A stretch of 64,000 nucleotides of DNA from Mesoflavibacter sp. (GTDB taxonomy: Bacteria > Pseudomonadota > Alphaproteobacteria > UBA8366 > Aestuariispiraceae), in contig CP051228.1 in the NCBI GenBank assembly GCA_017792345.1, positions 992,001-1,056,000 on the forward strand, written 5' to 3'. Under the pieces are notes generated by a model that saw nothing but the letters and a program-made list of their open reading frames with translations, was not told where the DNA came from and ran no database searches. This document shows, in pieces, positions 1 through 8,692 of the stretch (its first letter is position 1; each line of letters opens with the position of its first letter). The position numbers and the translations under genes were made by a program.

Positions 1-855
1 ATCCGGCTCCTCCCTGGCCAGCGCAACGCCGGACGGGGTTCCCGTGATCAGCATATCGCCGGTTTCGAGCCCGACCTGCGAGAAGTACGAAATCAGCTTT
101 CTTACCGGGAAGATCATATCGGCTGTGCTGGCCTGCTGCCGAACATCGCCGTCGACGTCCAATGCAAGGTCGAGGGACTGCGGATCGCCGACCGCATCCG
201 ATGTCGTCAGCCAAGGTCCCATCGGCGCGAACCGCGGAAAGTTCTTGGCCAGGGTAATGCCAATCTGCTGCTCCATCTCGCGGCGCTGGATCCCCCGCGC
301 CGCCAAGTCGTTGCAGATGCAGTACCCGACCACATGGTCCAGCGCCTCTTCCTCGCTGACATTCAGGGCGGGCTTGCCGATAACAACGGCCAGTTCGATC
401 TCATAGTCCAGATCGTCGATGCCGTTGGGAATGGCGACGGCATCGTACGGTCCGGTTAGGCTGCTCGCGAACTTCGCAAAGGCACTGGGATATTCAGGGA
501 TCTCGATTTTTCGCCCACGCTTCGCCCAGATCTCCTGCCCCTCACGCACGTGGTCCATGTAGTTTCGACCGACGGCGACAATCTTTCCTGGTCGCATGAC
601 CGGCGCAGCCAGACGACGGCCCAGCGCCTCCACCGACTGCGACAGCGCGGGGTCGCGGCTTTCATCGATGCGTCGAAGCCCGTCCATGATCGGTTCGCCC
701 AACCACGACACCGAAGCGGGGTCCAATAGGGCGGCGTCCAATTCCAAGCCGGTTTCCGCCATGGCGTCGTCGACCGTGGTGACACGGCCGTCGACCTCCG
801 CAAATGCAAGCGACAACCGGCCGCTTTCGGGATCAATGAGTGTTGCAATCCGCAT
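1..855 (-). CDS. Fumarylacetoacetate hydrolase (FAA) family protein, 3' end missing
   Basis: The frame is open from the ATG at 855 to the window edge (285 codons), so the C-terminus lies outside. The N-terminal part (about residues 1-75) is the variable cap. The catalytic FAA fold follows, with AVGRNYMDHVREG near residue 88, the acidic metal-binding stretch DDLDYEIELAVVIGK, VVGYCICNDLAARG, the FPRFAPMGPWL segment and TGDMLITGTPSGVAL near the cut. Family members are Mg- or Mn-dependent C-C bond hydrolases, decarboxylases or isomerases acting on acyl-pyruvate-like ring-cleavage products. The start overlaps the upstream bicupin stop in a TGATG junction, so the two are translationally coupled. 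The substrate cannot be named. The fold call is firm; the specific reaction is not. Confidence 0.9.
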   Translation of the reverse strand, partial: MRIATLIDPESGRLSLAFAEVDGRVTTVDDAMAETGLELDAALLDPASVSWLGEPIMDGLRRIDESRDPALSQSVEALGRRLAAPVMRPGKIVAVGRNYMDHVREGQEIWAKRGRKIEIPEYPSAFAKFASSLTGPYDAVAIPNGIDDLDYEIELAVVIGKPALNVSEEEALDHVVGYCICNDLAARGIQRREMEQQIGITLAKNFPRFAPMGPWLTTSDAVGDPQSLDLALDVDGDVRQQASTADMIFPVRKLISYFSQVGLETGDMLITGTPSGVALAREEPD

Positions 856-1724
856 CAGAACATCTCGAAAGGAACCTGCTCGCCGGTCGGGCTCCAGCCC
901 ACGAACAACAATGTCGCCTCCGACTTGGCGCAGAAAGCAGGTGCCTCCTCACCGGTCGGCAGGACGAAATAGGAAAGCCCGTCATAGGCCGCGTCGCTGA
1001 ACTCAACGTCGCCGGACAGAAGAAAGACCGCGCGGTGCCCAACCGGTACGGATTTCAGCAGTTCGGCGCCCGGCGACAGTTTTGCCATTTTCAGGTTCGG
1101 TCCGGTTTCGAAGAAGAAGGCCAAATGCTTGGTCGAAACGCCCGACAGGCTGGCATGGGCCTTCCAGGGAATCCCTTCCGTCTTCATCACGACATAGCTG
1201 TTCAGGCGCGGCTTCGGATATTCGATGCGCTCGCCGGTGATCTTTTCCAGGATCGCCTCATAGGCATCGCGCTTTCTGCCGTTTGGGAAGGTATAGACGC
1301 CTTCCTCAAAGGTTCCCTCACGCGCCAGTTCGCGTTGCGCATCCACAACGATGTCCGGTTCCGGATAGGGAATACCCGACGGGCCTTCAAACTGAATGTC
1401 GGCGAAATGCAGTTGCTCGCCATTGTCAACCGGCTTGATCGGTCCGTAATACGCACCTTCGGGAATGTACAGGCAATCCCCGGCCGAGTATGTCTCAGCA
1501 CCATACTTCATTTGACCGGAAAGAACGTAACGCACCTGCTGAAAGGTGTGACGGTGGCGTGGCGAATGATAGTAGGGCTCGGCATAAAGACTGCCGAGAC
1601 GCGCGCCGATATGGCGGTCCTGATCGAAGAACCCCTGATAGCGCTGATTGTATCCCGGCCGAACGCCAATATCGACCCATGGCAGATCCGCCTCGCGGAC
1701 GCCTGTTGCACCTTCGATGCTCAT
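855..1724 (-). CDS. Two-domain cupin protein (bicupin), substrate unknown
   Basis: A 289-residue soluble protein with two cupin barrels. The first (about 45-130) carries HSPRHRHTFQQVRYVLSG, with the clustered histidines and downstream Gln expected of a cupin metal site, then GDCLYIPEG. The second (about 190-285) has the cupin shape but fewer His ligands (VPVGHRAVFLLSGDVEF), so it may be structural. A strong Shine-Dalgarno GGGAGGAA precedes the ATG at 1724. It is the first gene of the operon with the FAA hydrolase and sits 56 bases behind a clear promoter. Bicupins include ring-cleaving dioxygenases and aminohydrolases; pairing with an FAA hydrolase fits oxidation or ring cleavage followed by hydrolysis, but that is inference. 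Confidence 0.8.
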   Translation of the reverse strand: MSIEGATGVREADLPWVDIGVRPGYNQRYQGFFDQDRHIGARLGSLYAEPYYHSPRHRHTFQQVRYVLSGQMKYGAETYSAGDCLYIPEGAYYGPIKPVDNGEQLHFADIQFEGPSGIPYPEPDIVVDAQRELAREGTFEEGVYTFPNGRKRDAYEAILEKITGERIEYPKPRLNSYVVMKTEGIPWKAHASLSGVSTKHLAFFFETGPNLKMAKLSPGAELLKSVPVGHRAVFLLSGDVEFSDAAYDGLSYFVLPTGEEAPAFCAKSEATLLFVGWSPTGEQVPFEMF

Positions 1725-1779
1725 TGTTCCTCCCGTTTCGGAAATCCGGCCCGTAAATGGCTCCTTGCATCACATCATT

Positions 1780-1807
1780 ATTATGATTGATAGTATCACA
1801 ATGTCAA
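1780..1807 (-). promoter_or_regulatory. Sigma-70-type promoter with GntR-like operator for the bicupin operon
   Basis: On the minus strand a perfect -35 TTGACA (1802-1807) lies 16 bases from -10 CATAAT (1780-1785). The spacer contains TTGTGATACTA (1791-1801), which fits the TNGTNNNACNA consensus of FCD-type GntR regulators and includes the dyad TGATA-C-TATCA. The same arrangement recurs at 7635-7662 ahead of the ABC transporter operon. Confidence 0.65.
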
Positions 1808-1828
1808 TTGTCCAAGGGTGAGTTTCCG

Positions 1829-2863
1829 GTGCTCCATATTGTGATTTCAACCGTCGCAACTCTAATTGTCGGCGGACTTGGTGGCGCGGCGGCTTCCTGG
1901 TTTGGCATTACCGGCGGTTGGTTGATCGGATCCTTGATTGCGGCATTCGCCGCCGGCTTAACCCCTCTGAATCTCGCCATCCCGAAGTTGGTTCGCAGCA
2001 TCGCCATGGGCTATGCGGGCCTCACTGTCGGCGCGACCATCAGCCACGAAACCCTACAATCGCTGCGCCTGCTTCCCTGGACGATTGCCGCCATGATCCT
2101 GTTCCTGGCGGCCATCGTTGCGGGTTCCTACCTCCTCCATCGGGGTGTCTGGAAAGCCGACCCGCCGACGGCAATCTCCTGCGTATGGCCCGGCAATGTC
2201 ATGCTGGCCTTTGCAGGGGCCGAAGCGATGAAGGCAGACATGGAACGCGTCACCATCGTTCAGACCGTCCGCCTGCTGGCCCTAGTCATGGTTCTGCCGC
2301 TTTCTGCCGCCGGAGGGTCAGGCGGCGGCGATCTTCTCCCCACCTTCAGTGGCGCGTTTCTCGTCGCCATTCTGTTCGCAACGGTGATGACGGCGGTCGC
2401 CATCCGCCTGCGCATGGTGGGGGGCGAACTGTTCCTGACCGCCGGTGCGGTCGGCGCGTTCGCGGCCTTTCTCGATACGCCAATCGAAGTTCCCACGCTG
2501 GCGACCCATGGCTTCCAGGTCGTTGTGGGCGCGTATATTGGGCTCGCCCTTGCCGCCTGCCGTGGCGGCGCGATCAGGCCGGCGATCGCCCCCGCGATAA
2601 GCGGCGCGGTTCTCGCCGCGGTCCTGACGCTCGCCGCCTCTGTCCCTGTCGGGTTGATCACCGGCCGGCCCGCCACCGAAATCGCGCTCGCCTTCGCACC
2701 CGGCGGCGCCGAGGCCATGATTCTACTGGCCGCCGTATTCGATGTGGATGCGGGATTTGTCGGCCTGCACCACACGGTGCGGCTTCTGGTGCTGACCCTG
2801 CTGTTCCCGATTGTCCTGCGCGCCTTTGCTTCCGCCGACTACCAGGACACAGGTAGGCGGTAG
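1829..2863 (+). CDS. AbrB-family (PF05145-like) integral membrane protein
   Basis: A very hydrophobic protein of about 344 residues with roughly ten membrane segments in two similar halves; each half has a GGxxAxxxGITGGWLIGSL-type or xxxAFAPGGAEAMI-type stretch, as in the duplicated AbrB membrane domain (once called putative ammonia monooxygenase). The frame extends to a TTG at 1787, but the GTG at 1829 has a good Shine-Dalgarno (AAGGGTGAG at 1814-1822) and starts just before the first membrane helix, so it is preferred. Family function is poorly known; proposed roles are transport-associated or regulatory. It is divergent from the bicupin operon and its 3' end overlaps the P450 3' end by 25 bases. 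Confidence 0.75.
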   Translation: MLHIVISTVATLIVGGLGGAAASWFGITGGWLIGSLIAAFAAGLTPLNLAIPKLVRSIAMGYAGLTVGATISHETLQSLRLLPWTIAAMILFLAAIVAGSYLLHRGVWKADPPTAISCVWPGNVMLAFAGAEAMKADMERVTIVQTVRLLALVMVLPLSAAGGSGGGDLLPTFSGAFLVAILFATVMTAVAIRLRMVGGELFLTAGAVGAFAAFLDTPIEVPTLATHGFQVVVGAYIGLALAACRGGAIRPAIAPAISGAVLAAVLTLAASVPVGLITGRPATEIALAFAPGGAEAMILLAAVFDVDAGFVGLHHTVRLLVLTLLFPIVLRAFASADYQDTGRR

Positions 2864-4065
2864 AGGCCATAGATCTGGGAATCGTACTTGAACGGCAGTG
2901 TTTCAACCGGTTCCGCGACCTTCAGGTTCGGGAAGCGTTTGAAGATCTTCTCGAACACGACATGCAACTCGATGCGGGCCAGTTGCTGTCCTAGGCATCG
3001 ATGAATGCCGTGGCCGAAGGCGACATGGTGGCTGGCATCCCGGCTGAGGTCCAACCGGTCGGGATCCTCGAACTCGTTGGGGTCGCGATTGGCCGAAGCC
3101 GAAACCGCAAAGACCCCGTCACCCTTTCTAATGGTTGAGCCGGACAACTCGACGTCTTCCAAGGCGACACGGCGCGGCGCGAATTGGACCGGCGACAGGA
3201 ATCGAAGCAATTCCTCCACCGCCCTCGGCACCAGATCCGGATCGTCCTTCAACTTGTTGAGCTCTTCCGGATGCTCAAGCAGAAGCAACGTTCCCAGCCC
3301 GATCATGTTGGTGGTCGTGTCGTGGCCGGCCCGAAGGATCATCGAACAGATGTTGGCGAGGTCGTCCCGGCTCAAGGCACCGGGTTTCACCTGGTCCTCG
3401 ATGACCCGGCTCAGCATGTCATCGGCCGGGTTCCGTTCTTTTTCATCGATCAGGGTTCGGCAGTAATCGACCAGGTCCTTCGCGCTTTGCGCTGCCTGAT
3501 CGACGGATTGGGACATCCCATGGCGCCCGGCCGCACATTTCGCAATGAACGTGTGATCTTCATAAGGCGAACCGAACAGGTCGCACATGACCAGTGCAGG
3601 GAGCTCGATCGCAAAATCGGCGATCAGGTCGGCCGGCGCCCCCTTCTCCTCCATTCGATCGAACAGGCCGTCTGTCAGTGCTTCGATCTGCGGCCGCAGC
3701 GCCAGCATGCGTTTGGTGGTGAATTCCTTGGTAAACATGCGCCGGTATTGACTGTGCCGCGGATTATCCATCCCGACGAAGGCGCGCTCCATCTTGTCGA
3801 TGGCCTTTCGCGCCTCGGTCACGGTGGGGAAATCGTCGCGCGCGAATTCACCGCTGAACCGTTCGTCCAGCAAGACGCTGCAATACTCCTGATATTTGGT
3901 CAGCAGCCAGGCGCGTTGCCCGTTCCACAAGGTCACGGGGGCGACGGGACAGCCCTCACGTGCAGCCTGGTATTCGTCCGGCAACTTGAACTGACTGTCC
4001 CGGGAAAAGGGAAATTTGGGCGGCCCGTTTGGGCCGGTAAAAGGACATTCGCCGTCCTGCGACAT
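2839..4065 (-). CDS. Cytochrome P450
   Basis: A complete bacterial class P450 of 408 residues. The haem-binding loop FGHGIHRCLGQQLARIEL places the thiolate ligand at Cys357; the I-helix has AGHDTT (246-251) with the acid-alcohol pair for O2 activation, and the K-helix ExxR is E285/R288. The N-terminal FPFSRDSQFKLPDEYQ style resembles CYP105/CYP55-like soluble enzymes. No ferredoxin or reductase gene lies nearby, so electrons must come from elsewhere. It is the last gene of the ABC transporter operon, 14 bases after the permease stop, suggesting it oxidises the imported compound. The intact AGHDTT argues for a monooxygenase rather than a P450nor-type NO reductase, which lacks that pair. Confidence 0.95.
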   Translation of the reverse strand: MSQDGECPFTGPNGPPKFPFSRDSQFKLPDEYQAAREGCPVAPVTLWNGQRAWLLTKYQEYCSVLLDERFSGEFARDDFPTVTEARKAIDKMERAFVGMDNPRHSQYRRMFTKEFTTKRMLALRPQIEALTDGLFDRMEEKGAPADLIADFAIELPALVMCDLFGSPYEDHTFIAKCAAGRHGMSQSVDQAAQSAKDLVDYCRTLIDEKERNPADDMLSRVIEDQVKPGALSRDDLANICSMILRAGHDTTTNMIGLGTLLLLEHPEELNKLKDDPDLVPRAVEELLRFLSPVQFAPRRVALEDVELSGSTIRKGDGVFAVSASANRDPNEFEDPDRLDLSRDASHHVAFGHGIHRCLGQQLARIELHVVFEKIFKRFPNLKVAEPVETLPFKYDSQIYGLYRLPVSW

Positions 4066-4079
4066 CCGTCGGTCTCCCG

Positions 4080-5594
4080 TTACTTATGGTGGATCGCGCG
4101 GTCGAGGGCGATCAGGCCCGTATTCACCGAAACGGCGAAGACCGCGATAAGAATTGTGACCGCCATCATCGTGGCAGTGTCGTTGACGTTGATGCTGTTC
4201 ATGATCAGGTGGCCCAGTCCGCGGACCGAGGCGAACATCTCGCCGATCATCACGCCCAACAGGGTGATTGAGAAACTAACGCGGATGCCGGTCACGATCT
4301 CCGGCACCGTGGCCGGAAGGATAATCGTCGTAATGGTTTGCACCCGGCTCAGCCGCATGACGCGGGCGGACTTCCGCAGCGCGGGATTCATGGAGCGTAT
4401 CGCGTTCATGGCCAACAGCGTCATCGGGATCATTCCATACATCGCCCCGAATACGACCTTGGAGCCCAGACCGACGCCGACGAACAATAGAACGACCGGA
4501 TACAACGTGACTTTCGGCATCGAATACAGCGTGACCAACATGGGTTCGCTGACCTCGCTGGAGGTCGGGTTGAGGCCAAGGAGGACGCCCAGGATCGTTC
4601 CGAAGACGCAGGAGACAATAATTGCCAGGCCAAGCGCCGTGCCGGTCTCGCCGATATGGCCCCAGAACCGCTCGGTTTGCAGCAATTGCCAAAGCTGGGC
4701 GAAGGTCGCTTCAGGACCCGCCAGCGCTTCACCGCTGACGAACAGGGTGGCGAATTTCCACGTGGCAAGGATGATCAACACAACGGCCAGGCCCGCCAAG
4801 GCGCGGGACCAAACCGAAGTTTGCGCGCCCCTATCCTTGTCGTTCGCGGGGCCCGACCGATGCTGTACCGACTTCTGCGCCCGATACATCAGAATTGTCA
4901 GCGCGGAAACGACCGTCAGCAGGAACAACAGCAACGCGTACATTCGTTGGTCTTCGAAATTGTTGTACGCGAAGGAGATCTGATACCCGAGGCCGCTGGT
5001 CGAAAGAATGAACTCCGATCCAAGGACCCCCGTAATCGAATAGCCGAAGGCCAGTTTCGCACCGGTGAACAGGTAGGGGGCCGCGGCGGGCAGCGAGATA
5101 AACAATGCCTGTTGCGTCGGACTTAACTGGCAGACCCGCCCGGTCCGGAAAAGCACCGCCGGAATTCGATCAAGCCCGTTCATGGTTCCAATCACCACCG
5201 CCATAACGGCATAGAGGAACCCGATCAGGATGATCGGCGTCTGGTTCATCCCCAGCAATACGATCAGAAGCGGATAGAGGACGAAAAATGGAAGGGCGTA
5301 GTAGCTTGCGATAAGCGGTTCCAGGGAATCCCTTATCCTGGGCAGCGCGTGCAACACCAGCGCCACCAGACACCCGATCACGATCGCCGAAACGAAGGCG
5401 ATGACAATCGACTTTGCGCTGATAAAGACCTGCGCCCAGAACTCGGAATTCTGAACCAATTCGTAGAGTTCCAGGACCATCTCGGTCGGCGGAACCATCA
5501 ATCCGGTTCGGATCACGCCGACACGGCACAAAAGCTCTAGAAGAACGACGACCGCCGCAACAATCAGGGTTCGAATCCAATTGGCGTAGCTCAC
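4080..5594 (-). CDS. ABC transporter permease, two permease domains fused in tandem
   Basis: A 504-residue membrane protein made of two SsuC/TauC-like permease units. Unit one covers about residues 1-245, with its EAA-type loop near ALFISLPAAAPYLFTGAKLA. A charged linker near 246-270 (GPANDKDRGAQ) follows. Unit two covers about 270-504, with its loop near TTIILPATVPEIVTGIRVS. In the usual NitT/TauT importers one such unit of about 250 residues forms a homodimer; here both halves are on one chain. It starts with GTG at 5594, overlapping the ATPase stop (GTGA), so the two are translationally coupled. It forms the channel for the ATPase and the binding protein encoded just upstream. Confidence 0.9.
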   Translation of the reverse strand: MSYANWIRTLIVAAVVVLLELLCRVGVIRTGLMVPPTEMVLELYELVQNSEFWAQVFISAKSIVIAFVSAIVIGCLVALVLHALPRIRDSLEPLIASYYALPFFVLYPLLIVLLGMNQTPIILIGFLYAVMAVVIGTMNGLDRIPAVLFRTGRVCQLSPTQQALFISLPAAAPYLFTGAKLAFGYSITGVLGSEFILSTSGLGYQISFAYNNFEDQRMYALLLFLLTVVSALTILMYRAQKSVQHRSGPANDKDRGAQTSVWSRALAGLAVVLIILATWKFATLFVSGEALAGPEATFAQLWQLLQTERFWGHIGETGTALGLAIIVSCVFGTILGVLLGLNPTSSEVSEPMLVTLYSMPKVTLYPVVLLFVGVGLGSKVVFGAMYGMIPMTLLAMNAIRSMNPALRKSARVMRLSRVQTITTIILPATVPEIVTGIRVSFSITLLGVMIGEMFASVRGLGHLIMNSINVNDTATMMAVTILIAVFAVSVNTGLIALDRAIHHK

Positions 5595-6451
5595 GGGCGC
5601 CCTCCCGTTTCGCCATTCATCGCCTTCATGGATTCGTCCCGCAGCTTTTCCCAGATGCGGGTCGTCACGCGGCCAAATTCCTCTTTCCCGGCAATCCTGC
5701 TATCGCGGTCGGCGGGCCAGCCGGTCTCCACAAAATCAATAAAGCAGCCCGGTCGTGCCGACATGACGCCGATACGATCCGCCAACATCGCCGCCTCATC
5801 GATTGCATGTGTAATCAGGACGACCGTGGCCCCCGTGGCGCGCCACAGCTTCAACAACTCGTCGCCCATCAGCAGCCGCGTTTGCTGATCCAGGGCGCCG
5901 AAGGGCTCGTCCAGCAGGATCAATCGCGGTTGCAGGACCAAGGTTCGCGCGATGCACATCCGTTGCCGCATCCCCCCGGACAGCTGGCTGGGGAAGGCGC
6001 CGGCAAAATCAGACAAGCCCATGAAATTGAGTGCGTCTCGAACGCGATCTTTGACTTCGGCGGCCGGCATTCCGCGGCGTCGAAGGCCGAACCCGATATT
6101 GCTTTCCACCGTCAGCCACGGGAAGGACGCGTCCTCCTGAAAGACGACGCCGACACCATCCGGCACGTTCCCATGAACCGGGGACCCTTCGAATGTTATC
6201 TCCCCTTCCGTCGGCGGATTGAGCCCGGCGAGAACGTCGAGAAGTGTTGATTTCCCACAGCCGGACGGCCCGACGACCGCGAAGAATTCATTGCGCCGAA
6301 GGTCCAGATCCACCGGACCCAAGGCGTGAATCGTCTCGCCATACACGCGCGAAACGCCTCTTAATCTGGCATGGATTTCAGTTGGATCGGAAAACGGCTT
6401 CGGTGCGGATGTTGCAGCGGCAGCGGCTTGTTTCATGAGGTCGATTTCCAT
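5591..6451 (-). CDS. ABC transporter ATP-binding protein (NitT/TauT type)
   Basis: A 286-residue nucleotide-binding subunit similar to SsuB, TauB and NrtD. It shows Walker A GPSGCGKST, Q-loop VFQEDASFPWLTV, signature LSGGMRQR, Walker B LILLDEPFGALD and the H-loop VVLITHAIDEA. An Ala-rich N-terminal tail of about 30 residues precedes the domain; a start at the internal Met6 is also possible. It sits between the binding protein gene (92-base gap) and the fused permease, with which it overlaps by four bases. It powers import of the ligand captured by the Tat-exported binding protein. Confidence 0.92.
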   Translation of the reverse strand: MEIDLMKQAAAAATSAPKPFSDPTEIHARLRGVSRVYGETIHALGPVDLDLRRNEFFAVVGPSGCGKSTLLDVLAGLNPPTEGEITFEGSPVHGNVPDGVGVVFQEDASFPWLTVESNIGFGLRRRGMPAAEVKDRVRDALNFMGLSDFAGAFPSQLSGGMRQRMCIARTLVLQPRLILLDEPFGALDQQTRLLMGDELLKLWRATGATVVLITHAIDEAAMLADRIGVMSARPGCFIDFVETGWPADRDSRIAGKEEFGRVTTRIWEKLRDESMKAMNGETGGRP

Positions 6452-6543
6452 ACGTCAAACTTTCGAAGGCGGCGGCTGCCGGATTGCAGCACACCGCACT
6501 TCGCCAGCTTGGACTGAAGATTGGCAAGAAACGGTCGGCGGAG

Positions 6544-7542
6544 TTAGTGCCGCATGCCTTCGGGCAGGAAGGATTCGTCGATCATCGATGCCCAGTTGGC
6601 TTCGCCTTCCCATTCTCCCTGCTGGCGCATCGTGTCGAGGAACAGTTCCAAGCCCTCCACGTCGATTTCGCCACGGCTCCAGTAATTGATATTGGCCATG
6701 TTGTTCACCGCCGACACCGCCACGTCAGGCGACAGCGTGTTCTCACCAAAGCGCTTCGACATCAGCATCGCCGCTGCGTCGGGGTCGCTATAGGTGAAAT
6801 CGGCGGATTTCGACCAACCGGTGACCAGATCACGCAGCACATCCGGCTGTTCATCGATCATCTGCTGCGTCGCGACGCCGACCATCTGCATCATCGGCGG
6901 AAATTCCTTCAGGGTGAAGGCGACCTGATACTTGTGCTTCAGCTTGCTCCAGATCGGTTCGAGAATCAGAGCGGCGTCCACACCGCCGGAATCCAATGCC
7001 GCCAGACCGGCACCCAACCCGCCAAGCGAAACCGGTTCGGCCTTTCCGATCATGTCGTGCTTTTTCAGCATCCAAAGAACCATGGTCTCGGAAATCGATT
7101 TCGGCTTGGTAAAGCCGATCTTCTTGCCTTCAAGATCCTGGATAGAATTGATCCCGCTGTCGGACCGCGAAACCCAGAACAGATCTTCCATCGTGCGAAT
7201 GACGCCATGGACGATTTTGACCTCGATCCCTTCGCGGATCGCCGTTACCGCAGCGGACGTGCCGACGATACCGTAGTCCAGCCCGCCACCGATCATGTTT
7301 CGGATCGCGGTGCCGCCCCCGATGGTGCTGACGACTTCTCCGACCTTAACATTGGGCGTTTCGTAGAAGCCTTTTTCCATCCCCACGGCGACGGGGGCTG
7401 TATTGGTCAGCGCGCCGTAATAGGCCACCAACATGTCCATTTCCGTGCTGGCGAACGCGGGCATCGGAAGCACGGATGCCCCCGCCAAACCGACGCCCAG
7501 GCCAAGTACTTTCCTCCGATCTATCCCGGTACCTTGAGACAT
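6544..7542 (-). CDS. ABC transporter substrate-binding protein, Tat-exported (NMT1/THI5-like)
   Basis: The N-terminus has a twin-arginine signal, DRRKVLGLGVGLAGASV, ending in an AFA-S cleavage site near residue 31, so the protein is exported folded to the periplasm. The mature part is an NMT1/SsuA-like binding protein with GGGTAIRNMIGGGLDYGIVGTSAA, EGKKIGFTKPKS and the second-lobe DAALILEPIWSKL. The ATG at 7542 is preferred over the GTG one codon upstream because GGGAGG lies six bases before it. Related proteins bind sulfonates, thiamine precursors, aromatic acids or pyrimidines; the ligand here is unknown. It is the first gene of the operon with the ATPase, fused permease and P450. Confidence 0.88.
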   Translation of the reverse strand: MSQGTGIDRRKVLGLGVGLAGASVLPMPAFASTEMDMLVAYYGALTNTAPVAVGMEKGFYETPNVKVGEVVSTIGGGTAIRNMIGGGLDYGIVGTSAAVTAIREGIEVKIVHGVIRTMEDLFWVSRSDSGINSIQDLEGKKIGFTKPKSISETMVLWMLKKHDMIGKAEPVSLGGLGAGLAALDSGGVDAALILEPIWSKLKHKYQVAFTLKEFPPMMQMVGVATQQMIDEQPDVLRDLVTGWSKSADFTYSDPDAAAMLMSKRFGENTLSPDVAVSAVNNMANINYWSRGEIDVEGLELFLDTMRQQGEWEGEANWASMIDESFLPEGMRH

Positions 7543-7634
7543 CACATTCCTCCCATTCCTCGGCCGATCCGTTCCGGAACTGACCTGTTTCTTGTTCCTT
7601 CATATGTCGCTGCGTGTTAAGCAAGACCATCATA

Positions 7635-7662
7635 ATTATGAAGAACTATATCACAATGTCAA
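7635..7662 (-). promoter_or_regulatory. Promoter for the ABC transporter-P450 operon, near copy of the bicupin promoter
   Basis: On the minus strand, -35 TTGACA (7657-7662) and -10 CATAAT (7635-7640) are separated by 16 bases. The first half of the spacer is TTGTGATA, as in the promoter at 1780-1807, and about 29 of 37 aligned positions of the two promoter regions agree although surrounding sequence does not. The operator half TTGTGATA is kept but the second half is degenerate. The rest of the 7543-7718 gap holds no gene that I can see. Confidence 0.6.
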
Positions 7663-7718
7663 TGATCACCAGATGGTCGGATACCATAACCGGAAAGGTT
7701 TCAGGCGGTGGAAAGGGA

Positions 7719-8609
7719 TTATGCCGGCCCGACCTTAACGCCGGCGATCGCCTCCATCGGCAGGATGACACTCGCGATGTCCTTGTCCGCATGTCCCAAA
7801 CCGACGGTTTCGACATAGCACTGCAGCGCACTGTTCGGGACGACCAGGCGGACGCCCAGCGCGCGCGCGGTATCGATCGCGCATTCCAGGTCCTTCTTCA
7901 CCGTCTCCACCGTTGCGGCCGCTTCGAAGTTCCGGGTCAGAAAATGATTGGGAACGACCCTCTCAAGGGTCCGGCTATATCCGGAACTGCTGTACAGCAC
8001 TTCGTAGAGCGCGCGCGGATCGAGACCCGCCTTTGTCCCAAGCACCATGGCTTCGGCGACCAGCGCGTGGGTGGTGATCGAAATCATGTTGTTGCACAGC
8101 TTCGCCATTACGCCCGCGCCGCTGTCCCCCAGATGGAAGACACGCTTCCCGACGGCATCGAACAACGGCCTTGCCGCATCGATCGCGTGCTGCGGTCCCC
8201 CGGCAATGATGCTCAACGTACCTGCCACCGCACCATCGGGACCGCCACTGACCGGCGCGTCGATATAGGGCATTCCGGCCTGTCCGAGTTCGGCAGCGAT
8301 TTGGCGAGAGGTCGCCGGATCGATCGTCGCGAAATCGATGCAGATCGTCCCTGCCTTGCCGTGCGACACGACACCGTCGTCTCCCAGAAACACCGCTTGC
8401 GAATGAGCGGGGGTGACCCGGCAAGAACAGAAGACATCCACTTCACGTGCGACCGCGGCGACATTGTCCAAGACGGTGCCGCCGGCAGCACGTACAGCCT
8501 CCGTTGCTGCCTGGTTGCCGCTGGAAACGAACAACGCGTTTCCCGCCGCAATCAACCGTTCGGCCATCGGCAGTCCCATCAATCCAAGCCCGACAAATCC
8601 AACCTTCAT
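7719..8609 (-). CDS. NAD(P)-dependent beta-hydroxyacid dehydrogenase (3-hydroxyisobutyrate dehydrogenase family)
   Basis: A 296-residue member of the 6-phosphogluconate/3-hydroxyisobutyrate dehydrogenase superfamily. It has the Rossmann motif GFVGLGLMGLPMAERL (4-19), the substrate-binding motif DAPVSGGPDGA (about 117) and the catalytic Lys in GAGVMAKLCNNMI (about 171). A strong GGGAGGAAG Shine-Dalgarno precedes the ATG at 8609. It is divergent from the old-yellow-enzyme gene, with an 83-base shared promoter region. The family oxidises short beta-hydroxyacids such as 3-hydroxyisobutyrate, tartronate semialdehyde or L-threonate; it probably handles a downstream catabolite of this region. Confidence 0.88.
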   Translation of the reverse strand: MKVGFVGLGLMGLPMAERLIAAGNALFVSSGNQAATEAVRAAGGTVLDNVAAVAREVDVFCSCRVTPAHSQAVFLGDDGVVSHGKAGTICIDFATIDPATSRQIAAELGQAGMPYIDAPVSGGPDGAVAGTLSIIAGGPQHAIDAARPLFDAVGKRVFHLGDSGAGVMAKLCNNMISITTHALVAEAMVLGTKAGLDPRALYEVLYSSSGYSRTLERVVPNHFLTRNFEAAATVETVKKDLECAIDTARALGVRLVVPNSALQCYVETVGLGHADKDIASVILPMEAIAGVKVGPA

Positions 8610-8692
8610 TTCTTCCTCCCTGGTCTGTGTTCTATGGCGCGAACCCTAGACCAAGTCGGAACGCACGCGAGCATTTTCTGGAAAGGACAGTT

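Noticed and set aside
3184-4983. 599-codon plus-strand frame opposite P450 and permease
   Set aside because: It spans two real genes on the other strand and the gap between them; low-complexity composition.
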